DNA of 25,878 nucleotides from a virus. The notes beneath the pieces are model-generated. The model did not search any database. It had not been told where the DNA came from and saw only the letters and a list, made by a program, of their open reading frames with translations. The position numbers and the translations under genes were made by a program. Of this stretch, positions 1 to 6,436 are shown piece after piece (position 1 is the stretch's first letter; the number at the start of each line of letters is the position of its first letter). The DNA lies in IMG/VR virus record IMGVR_UViG_3300043449_001191, positions 1 to 25,878 of that record; one strand, written 5' to 3'.

Positions 1-51
1 AACAGTTTTGGCTGTAATTGTTGATACGTTGACTATGTTTGGTGCTGCCAT
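1..51 (-). CDS. Virion-associated protein, N-terminal fragment
   Basis: An ATG (complement of CAT at 49-51) opens a frame that runs off the left edge. Seventeen residues are visible, beginning MAAPNIVNV and continuing STITAKTV. From memory, this opening is typical of small virion proteins in marine and freshwater phages. The start lies 4 nt after the TAA of the preceding gene, as expected for the tightly packed virion operon. Nothing can be said about the rest of the protein. Confidence 0.6.
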   Translation of the reverse strand, partial: MAAPNIVNVSTITAKTV

Positions 52-54
52 GTT

Positions 55-246
55 TTAGCCTCCAAATACGATCGCCATCGCGATTGATTTGCCTGTGCTT
101 GCAGGCGTGAAACCGAGTTTGTCTGTCACGGCAGTGCTAGACAATTTCGTGGCTGTTACTGCGCTATCCTGAATGTCAACCGTTTCAACTGTGTTGTTAT
201 CCAGCTGCAATTGTTTCGGCGCGGGCGGTGATCCTAGGTAAGCCAT
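55..246 (-). CDS. Short virion protein (tail-fibre-like motif)
   Basis: A 63-aa protein. Its middle, around residues 26-50 (DSAVTATKLSSTAVTDKLGF), resembles the short linker repeats of phage tail fibres and whiskers, where VTxxKL...KLGFTP segments recur. The C-terminus, SIAMAIVFGG, is nearly the same as the end of the 70-aa protein two genes upstream (AVAMAIALG). It overlaps the TGA of the upstream gene and is followed 4 nt later by the next ATG, so it belongs to the virion operon. The function is not known. A small accessory fibre or fibre-assembly protein is an inference from the motif and position. Confidence 0.65.
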   Translation of the reverse strand: MAYLGSPPAPKQLQLDNNTVETVDIQDSAVTATKLSSTAVTDKLGFTPASTGKSIAMAIVFGG

Positions 247-566
247 CAGGTGATCTCCAGGACAGAGGCGATGACATCAGCAGACGTAGCTGCGGATGAC
301 ACGACTTTGAGAGCGTCACCATTTTCTAGAACGAGTTTCTGGTCTCCACCAATTGGAACGAGCGAACCACCGACAGGGACTGTTGCATCCTTGACTAGGT
401 AGTAGTTCGTTGCGCTGATTGTCACGTAGACACTCACTGTGATTGCCGAGGCAGATACATTTGCCACTGTCATACCGATCACGGTGGTCGCCGTACTTGC
501 CGTAACCACCGTTGCGGCTGACGTACCTACGTTCTGATTTACGTAGTTCTTAAAGGTATTTGCCAT
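246..566 (-). CDS. Short beta-rich virion protein
   Basis: A 106-aa protein dominated by Thr, Ala, Ser and Val in alternating patterns, so probably all-beta. It contains YYLVKDATVPVGGSLVPIGG near residues 54-73 and ends SADVIASVLEIT. That arrangement (YLVKxxxVPxGGxLVPxGGDQKxVLExGDxLKV) is one I associate with small conserved virion proteins located between tail genes of podoviruses and siphoviruses. It has no signal peptide or membrane segment. It lies 3 nt after the preceding gene. A decoration or head-tail joining role would fit, but the sequence does not prove it. Confidence 0.7.
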   Translation of the reverse strand: MANTFKNYVNQNVGTSAATVVTASTATTVIGMTVANVSASAITVSVYVTISATNYYLVKDATVPVGGSLVPIGGDQKLVLENGDALKVVSSAATSADVIASVLEIT

Positions 567-569
567 TTG

Positions 570-782
570 TTATCCGAGAGCGATTGCCATCGCAACTGCG
601 GTACCAGCAGGATCAGTACCTGAGCCCGCTGCTACCGTGACATTGCCTGAGCCATCTGGGGTCGTCCCGTTCACGGACTTGACGGTTACGCCAAGTTCCG
701 TGTTCAGGTTGCTGAAGTTATCGTCAACTTCGTTATTGGTAAGCGGTGACCCCTTGACGCTGCGAAGGGTTATAGATGCCAT
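570..782 (-). CDS. Short virion protein with fibre-type linker motif
   Basis: A 70-aa protein. Residues 14-29 (LTNNEVDDNFSNLNTE) match the 'LTNxEVDxNFxNLN' helix seen at the start of many phage tail-fibre and fibre-attachment proteins. Residues 37-50 (SVNGTTPDGSGNVT) are the common beta-linker motif of fibre proteins. The C-terminus, AVAMAIALG, resembles that of the 63-aa protein downstream. The start codon overlaps the TAA of the upstream gene by one base. It looks like a free-standing piece of a fibre architecture. A fibre adaptor is the best guess, and the assignment rests on motif resemblance only. Confidence 0.65.
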   Translation of the reverse strand: MASITLRSVKGSPLTNNEVDDNFSNLNTELGVTVKSVNGTTPDGSGNVTVAAGSGTDPAGTAVAMAIALG

Positions 783-1222
783 TACGAGACGGTGACTTGC
801 CAGGTAATCGTCATTGAGTCGTTGGCGCCCTTGTTAACCACCGAGAACACGGTGCGGCAAAGCAGCGTGCCACTCGAGGAGGCGTTCAGGATGCCGGCCT
901 CAGTCACTGCGCCGGTACCGGCACCAGCACCGAAGGTGGCCACGTAGGTCACAACGGCGGCAGAAGCGGTTCCAGAGGTCAGTGCAACACGACCGAGCTC
1001 AGAGCCAAGTGCTGTGTCACCAGCTGCAGCGGCAGTGTTGCCGGAGCCAATGGCCATGTGGCTCATGACGGAGCTCGAGGTTCCAACCATGCGCGAAGCG
1101 ATGAAGTCTTTGCCGGAGGTTACGACCAGGTTGTTGATGTCTTGCTCTTCTTTGAGGTTTCCAAACTCATCGAAAATCCGGACATTTACTTTGCCGGTTA
1201 CTTTGAAGTTGTCTTGCAACAT
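782..1222 (-). CDS. Virion protein, tail-fibre/tail-tip type
   Basis: A 146-aa protein. The N-terminus (VTGKVNVRIFDEFGNLKEEQ) is followed by a segment with HMAIGSGNTAAAAGDTALGS around residues 55-74 and a beta-rich C-terminal half ending SMTITWQVTVS. The 'MAxGSGxTA...DTALxxEL' motif is recurrent in small phage tail and virion proteins of unknown detailed role. It sits 9 nt after the stop of the large repeat protein and overlaps the next start by one base. It is part of the virion operon, and structural function is inferred from motif and location. There is no enzymatic motif. Confidence 0.65.
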   Translation of the reverse strand: MLQDNFKVTGKVNVRIFDEFGNLKEEQDINNLVVTSGKDFIASRMVGTSSSVMSHMAIGSGNTAAAAGDTALGSELGRVALTSGTASAAVVTYVATFGAGAGTGAVTEAGILNASSSGTLLCRTVFSVVNKGANDSMTITWQVTVS

Positions 1223-1231
1223 TTGATGCTC

Positions 1232-2878
1232 CTATGTAAATGTTCGGGAATCCCCGACGTAGTCTTCTGCGAAGTAAGTAAGGTCGCAGTAGCCCTGTGA
1301 GATCAACGAGCCGGAGTCATCCGGGATTGCGCTGTCCAAAACGGTCTTTCCAATTCCCAGTACGGAGCTGTCCGAAGCGAACGCTACGTTTGAGAATGAA
1401 GTTGTGTAGGTAAATCCAAAGCCCACCGAGTCGTTCATTCCGACTCCGTCCGAGAAGGACCGGGCCATGTCGTAATTCAAGGTATCCGATAGAGACGGGG
1501 TATCGGATGGGTTCTTGTCGAGACTCCAGTTGGAGAAGTCAGACGAAGAGACAGAGTCAGACTTGCCAAGACTTGACGCTAGAGAAGCGCTGTCAGCTGC
1601 TGTGATTGACTCTGTGTAGGAGGTTGAGAAATCAATGACCGCGTGTTCACTGATGAGCGCGGTATCGCTAACCGTCGTTTCAAAAAGAAACGATTGGGTG
1701 TCTGTTGCACTGGCGGTATCTGTCCGGCCAAGAGCCAGGTCAAGTACCTGGGAGTCATTGATCGATGTGCTGTCGGCTGTGTCAATTTCTCGGGCATACG
1801 AGAACAGATCTGCCACCGACACAGAATCAAAGAATGCTGTCTCAAAGCTCTTAGATAGAACCTCGGAGATCGATACGCTGTCATCGAGCGGCTTCTCAGA
1901 ATCAAGCTGAGAGATTGCATCACTCGGCGTTATCGACTCGTCGGCAGCCTTGCCAAACTCTTGTGTTGAGCTATCAGATGTGGATACGCCGTCTTGCTTC
2001 TGCTCGGGCTCGAAGGCGATCGCCAGCTGCTCGGCAACGTTTGCCTGGTCAGAAATGGCTTTCGCCAAGTCGCGTATCAGGTCTTCACTGATGAACGCCA
2101 CGTTGGTAAACGCAGCCTCAAACTGGAACTCAAACCCATCGTTAACGTCAGCCAGGTCATTCATTGCTACGCCGTCAGATACGGCTTTGGCAAACGTACG
2201 ATTCAGGACTTGATCCTGGGCTAGTGTTTGGTCTGTTAGGTTCTTGCCAAACTCCAGCACGTTGGCGTCAGACGTATTAACCGAATCTACGTATGCTTGA
2301 ACGATGAGCAGCGCAACAAGGATCTGCTCGGTAATGTTGGCCGCATCAGACAGAGCCTGGGGGAAATCATAACTTAGTACATAACTTAGTACATCTGATA
2401 CCACCGCCGAATCCACTAGTGCCTTGGCAAACGTACGATTCAGGACTTGATCCTGAACTAGCACCTGATCTACCAGGTTCTTGCCAAACTCCAGCACGCT
2501 AACGTCAGACGTATTAACCGAGTCTGCATATGCTTGAACGATGAGCAGCGCAACAAGGATCTGCTCGGTAATGGTGGCCGCATCAGACAGAGCCTGGGAG
2601 AACTCAGAGCTCAGTACATCTGATACCGCCGCTGAATCCGCTAGTGCCTTGGCAAATGCAATTACCCTGGCATCAACCACCACCGTCGAATCTGCGACGT
2701 AGGGGTTCCTGTTCAGCGGATCGAGCTCGGCGCTTACCGCCAGCAAGATGTAATCAATGGCCGCCACCGGCAGCGCGTACTCGACGGAAGCTACCGGGTC
2801 TACTACGGAGATACTGACTCTGGGTTTGACTGCCGATACGGACGCTGCAGTGACGGTAGTGTTAACCGTCGCCGCCAT
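1232..2878 (-). CDS. Large repeat-rich virion protein
   Basis: A 548-aa acidic protein almost free of Cys and Trp. After a 65-residue N-terminal part it is built from about twenty degenerate 16-22 residue repeats of the pattern F-x-K-x-L-x-DS-x-x-x-SD (examples FAKALADSAAVSDVL, FGKNLVDQVLVQD). Two four-repeat blocks are near-identical in protein and DNA, offset by 237 bp, so a segment was recently duplicated. The last 22 residues (QGYCDLTYFAEDYVGDSR, then TFT) are non-repetitive and resemble a conserved C-terminal motif of phage tail proteins. Its place between the BppU-N-like protein and the short fibre-like proteins suggests an elongated tail or fibre component, or a length-determining protein. 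Repeat proteins of this type evolve by unit gain and loss. The specific role is unknown. Confidence 0.75.
   Translation of the reverse strand: MAATVNTTVTAASVSAVKPRVSISVVDPVASVEYALPVAAIDYILLAVSAELDPLNRNPYVADSTVVVDARVIAFAKALADSAAVSDVLSSEFSQALSDAATITEQILVALLIVQAYADSVNTSDVSVLEFGKNLVDQVLVQDQVLNRTFAKALVDSAVVSDVLSYVLSYDFPQALSDAANITEQILVALLIVQAYVDSVNTSDANVLEFGKNLTDQTLAQDQVLNRTFAKAVSDGVAMNDLADVNDGFEFQFEAAFTNVAFISEDLIRDLAKAISDQANVAEQLAIAFEPEQKQDGVSTSDSSTQEFGKAADESITPSDAISQLDSEKPLDDSVSISEVLSKSFETAFFDSVSVADLFSYAREIDTADSTSINDSQVLDLALGRTDTASATDTQSFLFETTVSDTALISEHAVIDFSTSYTESITAADSASLASSLGKSDSVSSSDFSNWSLDKNPSDTPSLSDTLNYDMARSFSDGVGMNDSVGFGFTYTTSFSNVAFASDSSVLGIGKTVLDSAIPDDSGSLISQGYCDLTYFAEDYVGDSRTFT
2191..2660 (-). 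repeat. Two near-identical tandem copies, period 237 bp, inside the repeat protein
   Basis: The block caaacgtacgattcaggact starts at 2191 and again at 2428. The block tgcttgaacgatgagcagcg starts at 2294 and 2531, and catcagacagagcctggg at 2344 and 2581. All are offset by exactly 237 bp (79 codons). The register shifts by 12 bp where the left copy carries an extra 12-mer. The high DNA identity contrasts with the rest of the repeats, which match only at protein level, so this duplication is recent relative to the older repeats. Confidence 0.9.
2368..2391 (-). repeat. 12-bp direct tandem duplication
   Basis: The 12-mer cataacttagta occurs twice back to back. It adds four codons (VLSY repeated) to one copy of the 237-bp unit and is absent from the other copy. 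It preserves the reading frame. It is consistent with replication slippage. Confidence 0.9.
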
Positions 2879-3211
2879 TTAGAAATCCTCTCGTAGCTTG
2901 AACTTGATTACGTCGTATACCGTTTGTTTCTGGCCATCGGAGAAGGTGATTTCAATCTCACCTTCATACTCACCTGGGTCTCCATCAAGGGAGCCTGGGA
3001 CTGACGCCCAATAGAACGTCACCTCACCAGCTGCTGCATTGGTTACGGTCCCTGTGAGGGTGGCTTTGAGGGTAGAAGAAGCGAGCTCGCGGAACTTCAG
3101 TAGGCAGGTAGCGCCAGACAGGCTCACGGCGTTGCCGGTGTTCTCATCGGTAATCGTGCAAACTAGCGCTGGGCGAGAGTTTCCTTGTACAAGTTTGATC
3201 TTGTCTGCCAT
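2879..3211 (-). CDS. Ig-like/BppU-N-like virion protein
   Basis: A 110-aa all-beta protein. The layout KLVQGNSRPALVCTITDENT near the start, then L-SGATCLLKFRE, G-EVTFYW in the middle and PGEYEGEIEITFSDG near residue 80, matches the N-terminal domain of phage baseplate upper proteins (BppU_N type). These domains usually anchor receptor-binding or fibre proteins to the tail. Here it is free-standing, directly upstream of the large repeat protein with no intergenic gap, so it may join that protein to the tail. The start overlaps the TAA of the preceding connector gene. Family assignment is by motif pattern only. Confidence 0.65.
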   Translation of the reverse strand: MADKIKLVQGNSRPALVCTITDENTGNAVSLSGATCLLKFRELASSTLKATLTGTVTNAAAGEVTFYWASVPGSLDGDPGEYEGEIEITFSDGQKQTVYDVIKFKLREDF

Positions 3212-3861
3212 TACATATTCCTTAATCGAACCTGTTTGCTCGCACGTACGTAGCCGTGATTTGCTCGTTGGCGTGCAAGGTTTACCCCAGCCGTGTACTG
3301 AACGTTCCTGGCACCAGCCAGGTTAGGGCTCGAGTACGGCTTGTTGGGTGATAGGACCAAGCGGGTCAATGCGCCATGTCCAATGATCTCGGCATAGTCT
3401 TCATATATAAGATCGTCGCATTGAGTTGCTGATCGAGTTGGCTTTAGCGCGACCCGCAAGGTAAGGGCCAATTTCTCCGTGTCTTTTGGAAACGGGTAAA
3501 TTGAAAATGTTCTGGCGTCCTTCTGGGTGTAGACCCGTGGAGGTCCTTCTTCAACCTGGGCGCCAGGGTAGTTCCTGTTAAACATTGATGCGGCTGTGAT
3601 GTCCTCCGGCGAAACGGCGTCGATCGGGGCATCCTTGTAGTAGACCTTCATGATCTTGGTGACCTGGTGATCCTTGGGAGGCTCGAGGTCGTAATCGATG
3701 TTGCCGCGTACCAGGGTGACAGGTTCGTGATCCCTTTGAAGGATCAGGCTCTTCTCACAGAAGTCCAGGACCGTACTCTTGATCGCAAGCAGGGCTACCT
3801 CGTTGGTGCATCCCGGAGCATCCGGTAATACGTAATCTAGGAATGAGGTGTATGGCGTCAT
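3211..3861 (-). CDS. Phage head-tail adaptor/neck protein
   Basis: A 216-aa protein that begins with a helical segment (residues 5-42: LDYVLPDAPGC, NEVALLAIKSTVLDFCEKSL) and continues with short beta segments including Y-DLEPPKDHQV. It then has a P-RVYTQKDARTFSIYPFPKD block, an L-PTRSA segment, and YEDYAEIIGHGALTRLVLSP near residues 150-170. This arrangement is typical of neck or adaptor proteins that join portal and tail in podoviruses and related phages (T7 gp11/P22 gp4-like in role, not in sequence). The start overlaps the upstream stop by 4 nt (ATGA). Position after portal and capsid genes and beside a second adaptor-like protein supports the role. Confidence 0.65.
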   Translation of the reverse strand: MTPYTSFLDYVLPDAPGCTNEVALLAIKSTVLDFCEKSLILQRDHEPVTLVRGNIDYDLEPPKDHQVTKIMKVYYKDAPIDAVSPEDITAASMFNRNYPGAQVEEGPPRVYTQKDARTFSIYPFPKDTEKLALTLRVALKPTRSATQCDDLIYEDYAEIIGHGALTRLVLSPNKPYSSPNLAGARNVQYTAGVNLARQRANHGYVRASKQVRLRNM

Positions 3862-4184
3862 TTTTGTAGCCTCGTTTCAAAACGCGCCATGAACAATGCA
3901 GCTCTTCCGTCGTTGTTGTATTCGTCGTCACGCGCTTCAGCGCGAAACACAACGTAGTGCTTCAGAAGCATCTGATAGAGGTCTGGCATCGGCACATTGT
4001 TATTGGCCGTGTAGGTCAGAAACGCAGCGGTAAAGGTACCCAGGCGAAAGTCAGGACGAATCCGGAACGCTTCCCTCACGCCATCGTTGGCGTACTCGAG
4101 CAGCTCGGCGTCTGTGTAGCGGACCTTGTCTGCGTCTTGTAGATCTACGCGAGCGCTATCAATGATTTGTTGGAAGGTTGCCAT
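3858..4184 (-). CDS. Connector/head-completion protein (DUF6682-like)
   Basis: A 108-aa protein. The N-terminal helix bundle reads TFQQIIDSARVDLQDADK, then RYTDAELLEYANDGVREAFR. This matches a conserved phage family I know as DUF6682, found next to portal/neck genes (R-Y-xDxELLxYxNDGxxE). I start it at ATG 4184, which overlaps the TAA of the upstream gene by one base and has AAGGA about 10 nt ahead. Two residues can be added upstream only through a TTG, which is less likely. It is probably a small neck protein acting with the 216-aa adaptor that follows. Confidence 0.7.
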   Translation of the reverse strand: MATFQQIIDSARVDLQDADKVRYTDAELLEYANDGVREAFRIRPDFRLGTFTAAFLTYTANNNVPMPDLYQMLLKHYVVFRAEARDDEYNNDGRAALFMARFETRLQK

Positions 4185-4495
4185 TACCAAAGTTCCTTAC
4201 GCGCCCAATAGTTGGGGCTGAATTTGTCGTCCTTTGTCAGCTGTCCGTCTTTGTTTCGGATGCCGCCCGATCGCTTCAGGTAGTTCTCCCGGCGCTTGGG
4301 GTCCTTGTGTTGGGTGAAATCCTCGTAGCCCTTTTGGCCAAACTGAACGAGCTTTACTTCTTCACCCTTCTTTGCCAGCACCATCTTTTTCTTTGGGCTG
4401 TCCTTTGGTGCGCTTACTGGTTTGTTGAATCCCGGGAACTCCTTGCCCCGGTACATCAGCTTTCCGTTCTCCCGCTTTACGTTCGATGCTTTCAT
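4184..4495 (-). CDS. DUF5754-like small phage protein
   Basis: A 103-aa very basic protein. Residues 47-103 carry VKLVQFGQKGYEDF, then a lysine/arginine-rich turn (HKDPKRRENYLKRSGGIRNK) and a C-terminal SPNYWARKELW. That is the pattern of the DUF5754 family of phage proteins (KLVxFGxxxxxxxx...R+xxFRxRH...xxYWaxKxlW). The function is unknown. The basic character suggests contact with DNA or with an acidic virion surface. The ATG has AAAGGA 6 nt ahead, which lies inside the upstream glycosyltransferase ORF. The first 134 nt of this gene overlap that ORF in another frame, an unusually long overlap for this genome. Confidence 0.7.
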   Translation of the reverse strand: MKASNVKRENGKLMYRGKEFPGFNKPVSAPKDSPKKKMVLAKKGEEVKLVQFGQKGYEDFTQHKDPKRRENYLKRSGGIRNKDGQLTKDDKFSPNYWARKELW

Positions 4496-5345
4496 TGATG
4501 TCCTTTATCGCCTGGTCTGCCACCTCAAAAGGTGAGATCAGCTGCAGAGCGCTGCACTTCCTGTCGCACACGGAAGTGAATCCTCCTTGCGGCGTCCAGT
4601 GGCACATGCGGCATGGGATCTGTTCTGGCGGCATGACGGGCTTTACTGTCGGGCTGTGACGAAAAACAAAGTTCCCGTCGATCTGCCCGCACAATGCGAT
4701 TGCTTTGCTGCCATACAGGCCCGCCACATGAGCTGGGCCGCTGTCGTTACCGATCAGAATCTTGGCGTTACAGATGGCATTGACCACCCACTCTGGAGAC
4801 TGGCCCCAGAAGTACCTCACGCCAGACTTGGTAAACGCCTCGGTGAGCCGATCGCCATCGGTTGGTGACCCAATGGCTATGACGGTGTGCCCCTCGTTCA
4901 TCAGCAGCTTGGCGAGCATGCGCCAGTGATGGATGTCCCACTGCCTGTCTTCGTAGGCAGAGAAGGGTGCCAGGACGATGTAGTCTGTCGGCAGATCTGA
5001 ACAAGTGCCGAGCTTCTCGTACTCGAGCGGGCGGGCCGGCTGGGGCTTGCCCTTGATTACAGGGTGCAGAGTGTGAAGGTTCTGCATGTACCACAGGGAT
5101 CGCGACTCACATGTGCCAGTGCGCGATGCCTCTAGTTGCTCCGGATAGCCAGCATTGGCGTTAAAGACCTGTGGGTCTTTCTCTGGAACGATGGTGAGGT
5201 TAGGGTGCTTGAACCACTTCAGCCACGCAGTGTGCTTGGCGTGGAAAGTAACCAGGTGCCCTCTGTCTGCCAATCCGCATGCCGTATAGACACCGCAGAT
5301 CGCATCTCCTATTCCTTTTGCGTCTAGTCGAAATTCAATATTCAA
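4362..5345 (-). CDS. GT9-family (ADP-heptose transferase-like) glycosyltransferase
   Basis: A 327-aa GT-B-type glycosyltransferase. The N-terminal Rossmann lobe starts with a GIGD motif (11-14). The C-terminal lobe carries YIVLAPFSAYEDRQWDIHHW around 122-141 and the family signature LIGNDSGPAHVAGLYGSKAI at 197-216. Two Cys pairs (245/248, 260/264) follow. The GT9 family transfers heptose or similar sugars in LPS core synthesis. In a phage the acceptor could be host LPS or a virion protein. Here it sits between the capsid and connector genes, in the virion operon. The start is TTG, 8 nt after the stem of an intrinsic terminator, with no clear Shine-Dalgarno sequence. The last ~45 residues are low-complexity, basic, and overlap the next gene, so they look like a recent extension past an older stop. 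Confidence 0.85.
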   Translation of the reverse strand: MNIEFRLDAKGIGDAICGVYTACGLADRGHLVTFHAKHTAWLKWFKHPNLTIVPEKDPQVFNANAGYPEQLEASRTGTCESRSLWYMQNLHTLHPVIKGKPQPARPLEYEKLGTCSDLPTDYIVLAPFSAYEDRQWDIHHWRMLAKLLMNEGHTVIAIGSPTDGDRLTEAFTKSGVRYFWGQSPEWVVNAICNAKILIGNDSGPAHVAGLYGSKAIALCGQIDGNFVFRHSPTVKPVMPPEQIPCRMCHWTPQGGFTSVCDRKCSALQLISPFEVADQAIKDINESIERKAGERKADVPGQGVPGIQQTSKRTKGQPKEKDGAGKEG

Positions 5346-5349
5346 TATG

Positions 5350-5376
5350 AAAAAGGGAGGGGTTTCCCCCTCCCTT
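5350..5376 (-). terminator. Intrinsic terminator after the capsid gene
   Basis: Read on the minus strand, a perfect 10-bp stem (5367-5376 with 5353-5362) closes a 4-nt loop (5363-5366). It runs into T residues opposite A5350-5354, two of which also pair in the stem. It lies 15 nt past the capsid stop and ends just before the TTG of the glycosyltransferase. It would reduce transcription downstream of the abundant capsid protein; downstream genes need read-through or antitermination. Confidence 0.85.
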
Positions 5377-5390
5377 CCTTACTGGGTTAA

Positions 5391-6377
5391 TCAGACCCCA
5401 GATCCACCTGCAGCTGCCTTGGCAACGATCGCAACGGCGAGTGCTTCCGGCTTCGTTACTTTGTAGCCGTAGACATTCAGACCGCGAACGATGTGACCGA
5501 AGGTGGTCTCCGAACGGATCGTCTCAACGTTGGTGATCTGCGAAGCAAAGGAGATTGCATCGCGGGTACCAGCGAGGACGGTGTACTTGGCGGTCGAACC
5601 AGAGCCACTCTTCTCGAGGTTGTTCGAGACAAACAGAGTGAAGCGGTCGATCGTGCCGAGCTTGCCGTTACGCAGAACGGAGGTGTCGTCACCAGTCAGG
5701 TATGCCTGCTTGAGATCGGAAGCCTTGATCATTGCAGCCATCCAGGGCGGGATAACGAGCCAACGGCCTTCTTCGGGAACGTTCTGCTCGTCCAGAGCCT
5801 GGCCAATGTCCAGGATCAGGTTGAGAACAGTCGAAGCTGTGGGAACAACCGGCGAAGCCGAAGAACCCAGGTCAAGAGCAGCCGAGGAAACACCAGCAGC
5901 GGTGCCCTTGTTGTTGCCCGAAGCGTCACCATCAACACCGGCGAGAACGTCGGCATCGATAACGATCTTCATCTGCTCAGCAGCGTCGTTCGTGAAGATG
6001 TCCATCAACTTGACATCAGCCTGTACCTCATCCACATCGTCAACAACGACGGAGAAGTACTTGCCCTTGTCAATCGACAGCTCGATTGGGGTGGAGGTCG
6101 GAGCCTCGTTCACCAGTGACTGGCCTTTCTGGTAGTCACGGATGGTGATCGTGGGGACAGAGCGAATGAACACTTTGTCACCGGAGCCCTTGATCTCGCC
6201 TTCCCAATCGTTGTTGGTGATTTCACCAAGAACGGTGGACTTGTAGAACTTGACCTGGAGTTTTCCAGACCAGATCTCGGGGATGAAGTTGCCAGCAGAG
6301 CCACCAACGGCGTACTGGGGGAAGTTAGAACCCGACGCCAGAAGCGCGGTCGGGCTGGTTTTGGCGGTAATAGACAT
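5391..6377 (-). CDS. Major capsid protein (HK97-fold, P22-coat-like)
   Basis: A 328-aa shell protein. It opens with a flexible N-arm, then FIPEIWSGKLQVKFYKSTVL at 31-50 and a long beta stretch with VFIRSVPTITIRDYQKGQ (69-86). A spine helix region (AAEQMKIVIDADVLAGVD, 132-149) follows. Then come VPEEGRWLVIPPWMAAMIKA (199-218), an AYLTG..LRNGKLGTIDRFTLFVSN block, and a C-terminal GLNVYGYKVTKPEALAVAI. This order is that of coat proteins of P22-like and related podophages. Length is typical for the short class. It follows the scaffold gene, has AAAGGA ahead of its ATG, and is followed by a terminator, as expected for the most abundant virion product. Long antisense ORFs opposite it are shadows. 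Confidence 0.93.
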   Translation of the reverse strand: MSITAKTSPTALLASGSNFPQYAVGGSAGNFIPEIWSGKLQVKFYKSTVLGEITNNDWEGEIKGSGDKVFIRSVPTITIRDYQKGQSLVNEAPTSTPIELSIDKGKYFSVVVDDVDEVQADVKLMDIFTNDAAEQMKIVIDADVLAGVDGDASGNNKGTAAGVSSAALDLGSSASPVVPTASTVLNLILDIGQALDEQNVPEEGRWLVIPPWMAAMIKASDLKQAYLTGDDTSVLRNGKLGTIDRFTLFVSNNLEKSGSGSTAKYTVLAGTRDAISFASQITNVETIRSETTFGHIVRGLNVYGYKVTKPEALAVAIVAKAAAGGSGV

Positions 6378-6421
6378 TTGGAATTTCCTTTATGGATATT
6401 GCCCGCCTGTTGCTGATCGCA

Positions 6422-6436
6422 GTTAGCAAGGCTAAC
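6422..6436 (-). promoter_or_regulatory. Small hairpin between scaffold and capsid genes
   Basis: GTTAGC-aag-GCTAAC (plus-strand reading) is a perfect 6-bp stem with a 3-nt loop. It covers the scaffold stop codon. It has no T-run, so it is not an intrinsic terminator. It could protect or punctuate the capsid mRNA, where scaffold and coat need different expression levels. This is inference from position. Confidence 0.4.

Noticed and set aside
1014-1300. Plus-strand ORFs of 70 and 80 aa opposite the virion genes
   Set aside because: Shadows of the 146-aa gene; no RBS or coupling.
1950-2660. Repeat array as CRISPR or a diversity-generating element
   Set aside because: Repeats are in-frame coding units with no spacers; no reverse transcriptase or template repeat is seen.
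5493-6135. Two long plus-strand ORFs (208 and 210 aa) opposite the capsid gene
   Set aside because: They are antisense shadows of the well-supported capsid gene; no RBS and no recognisable motif.
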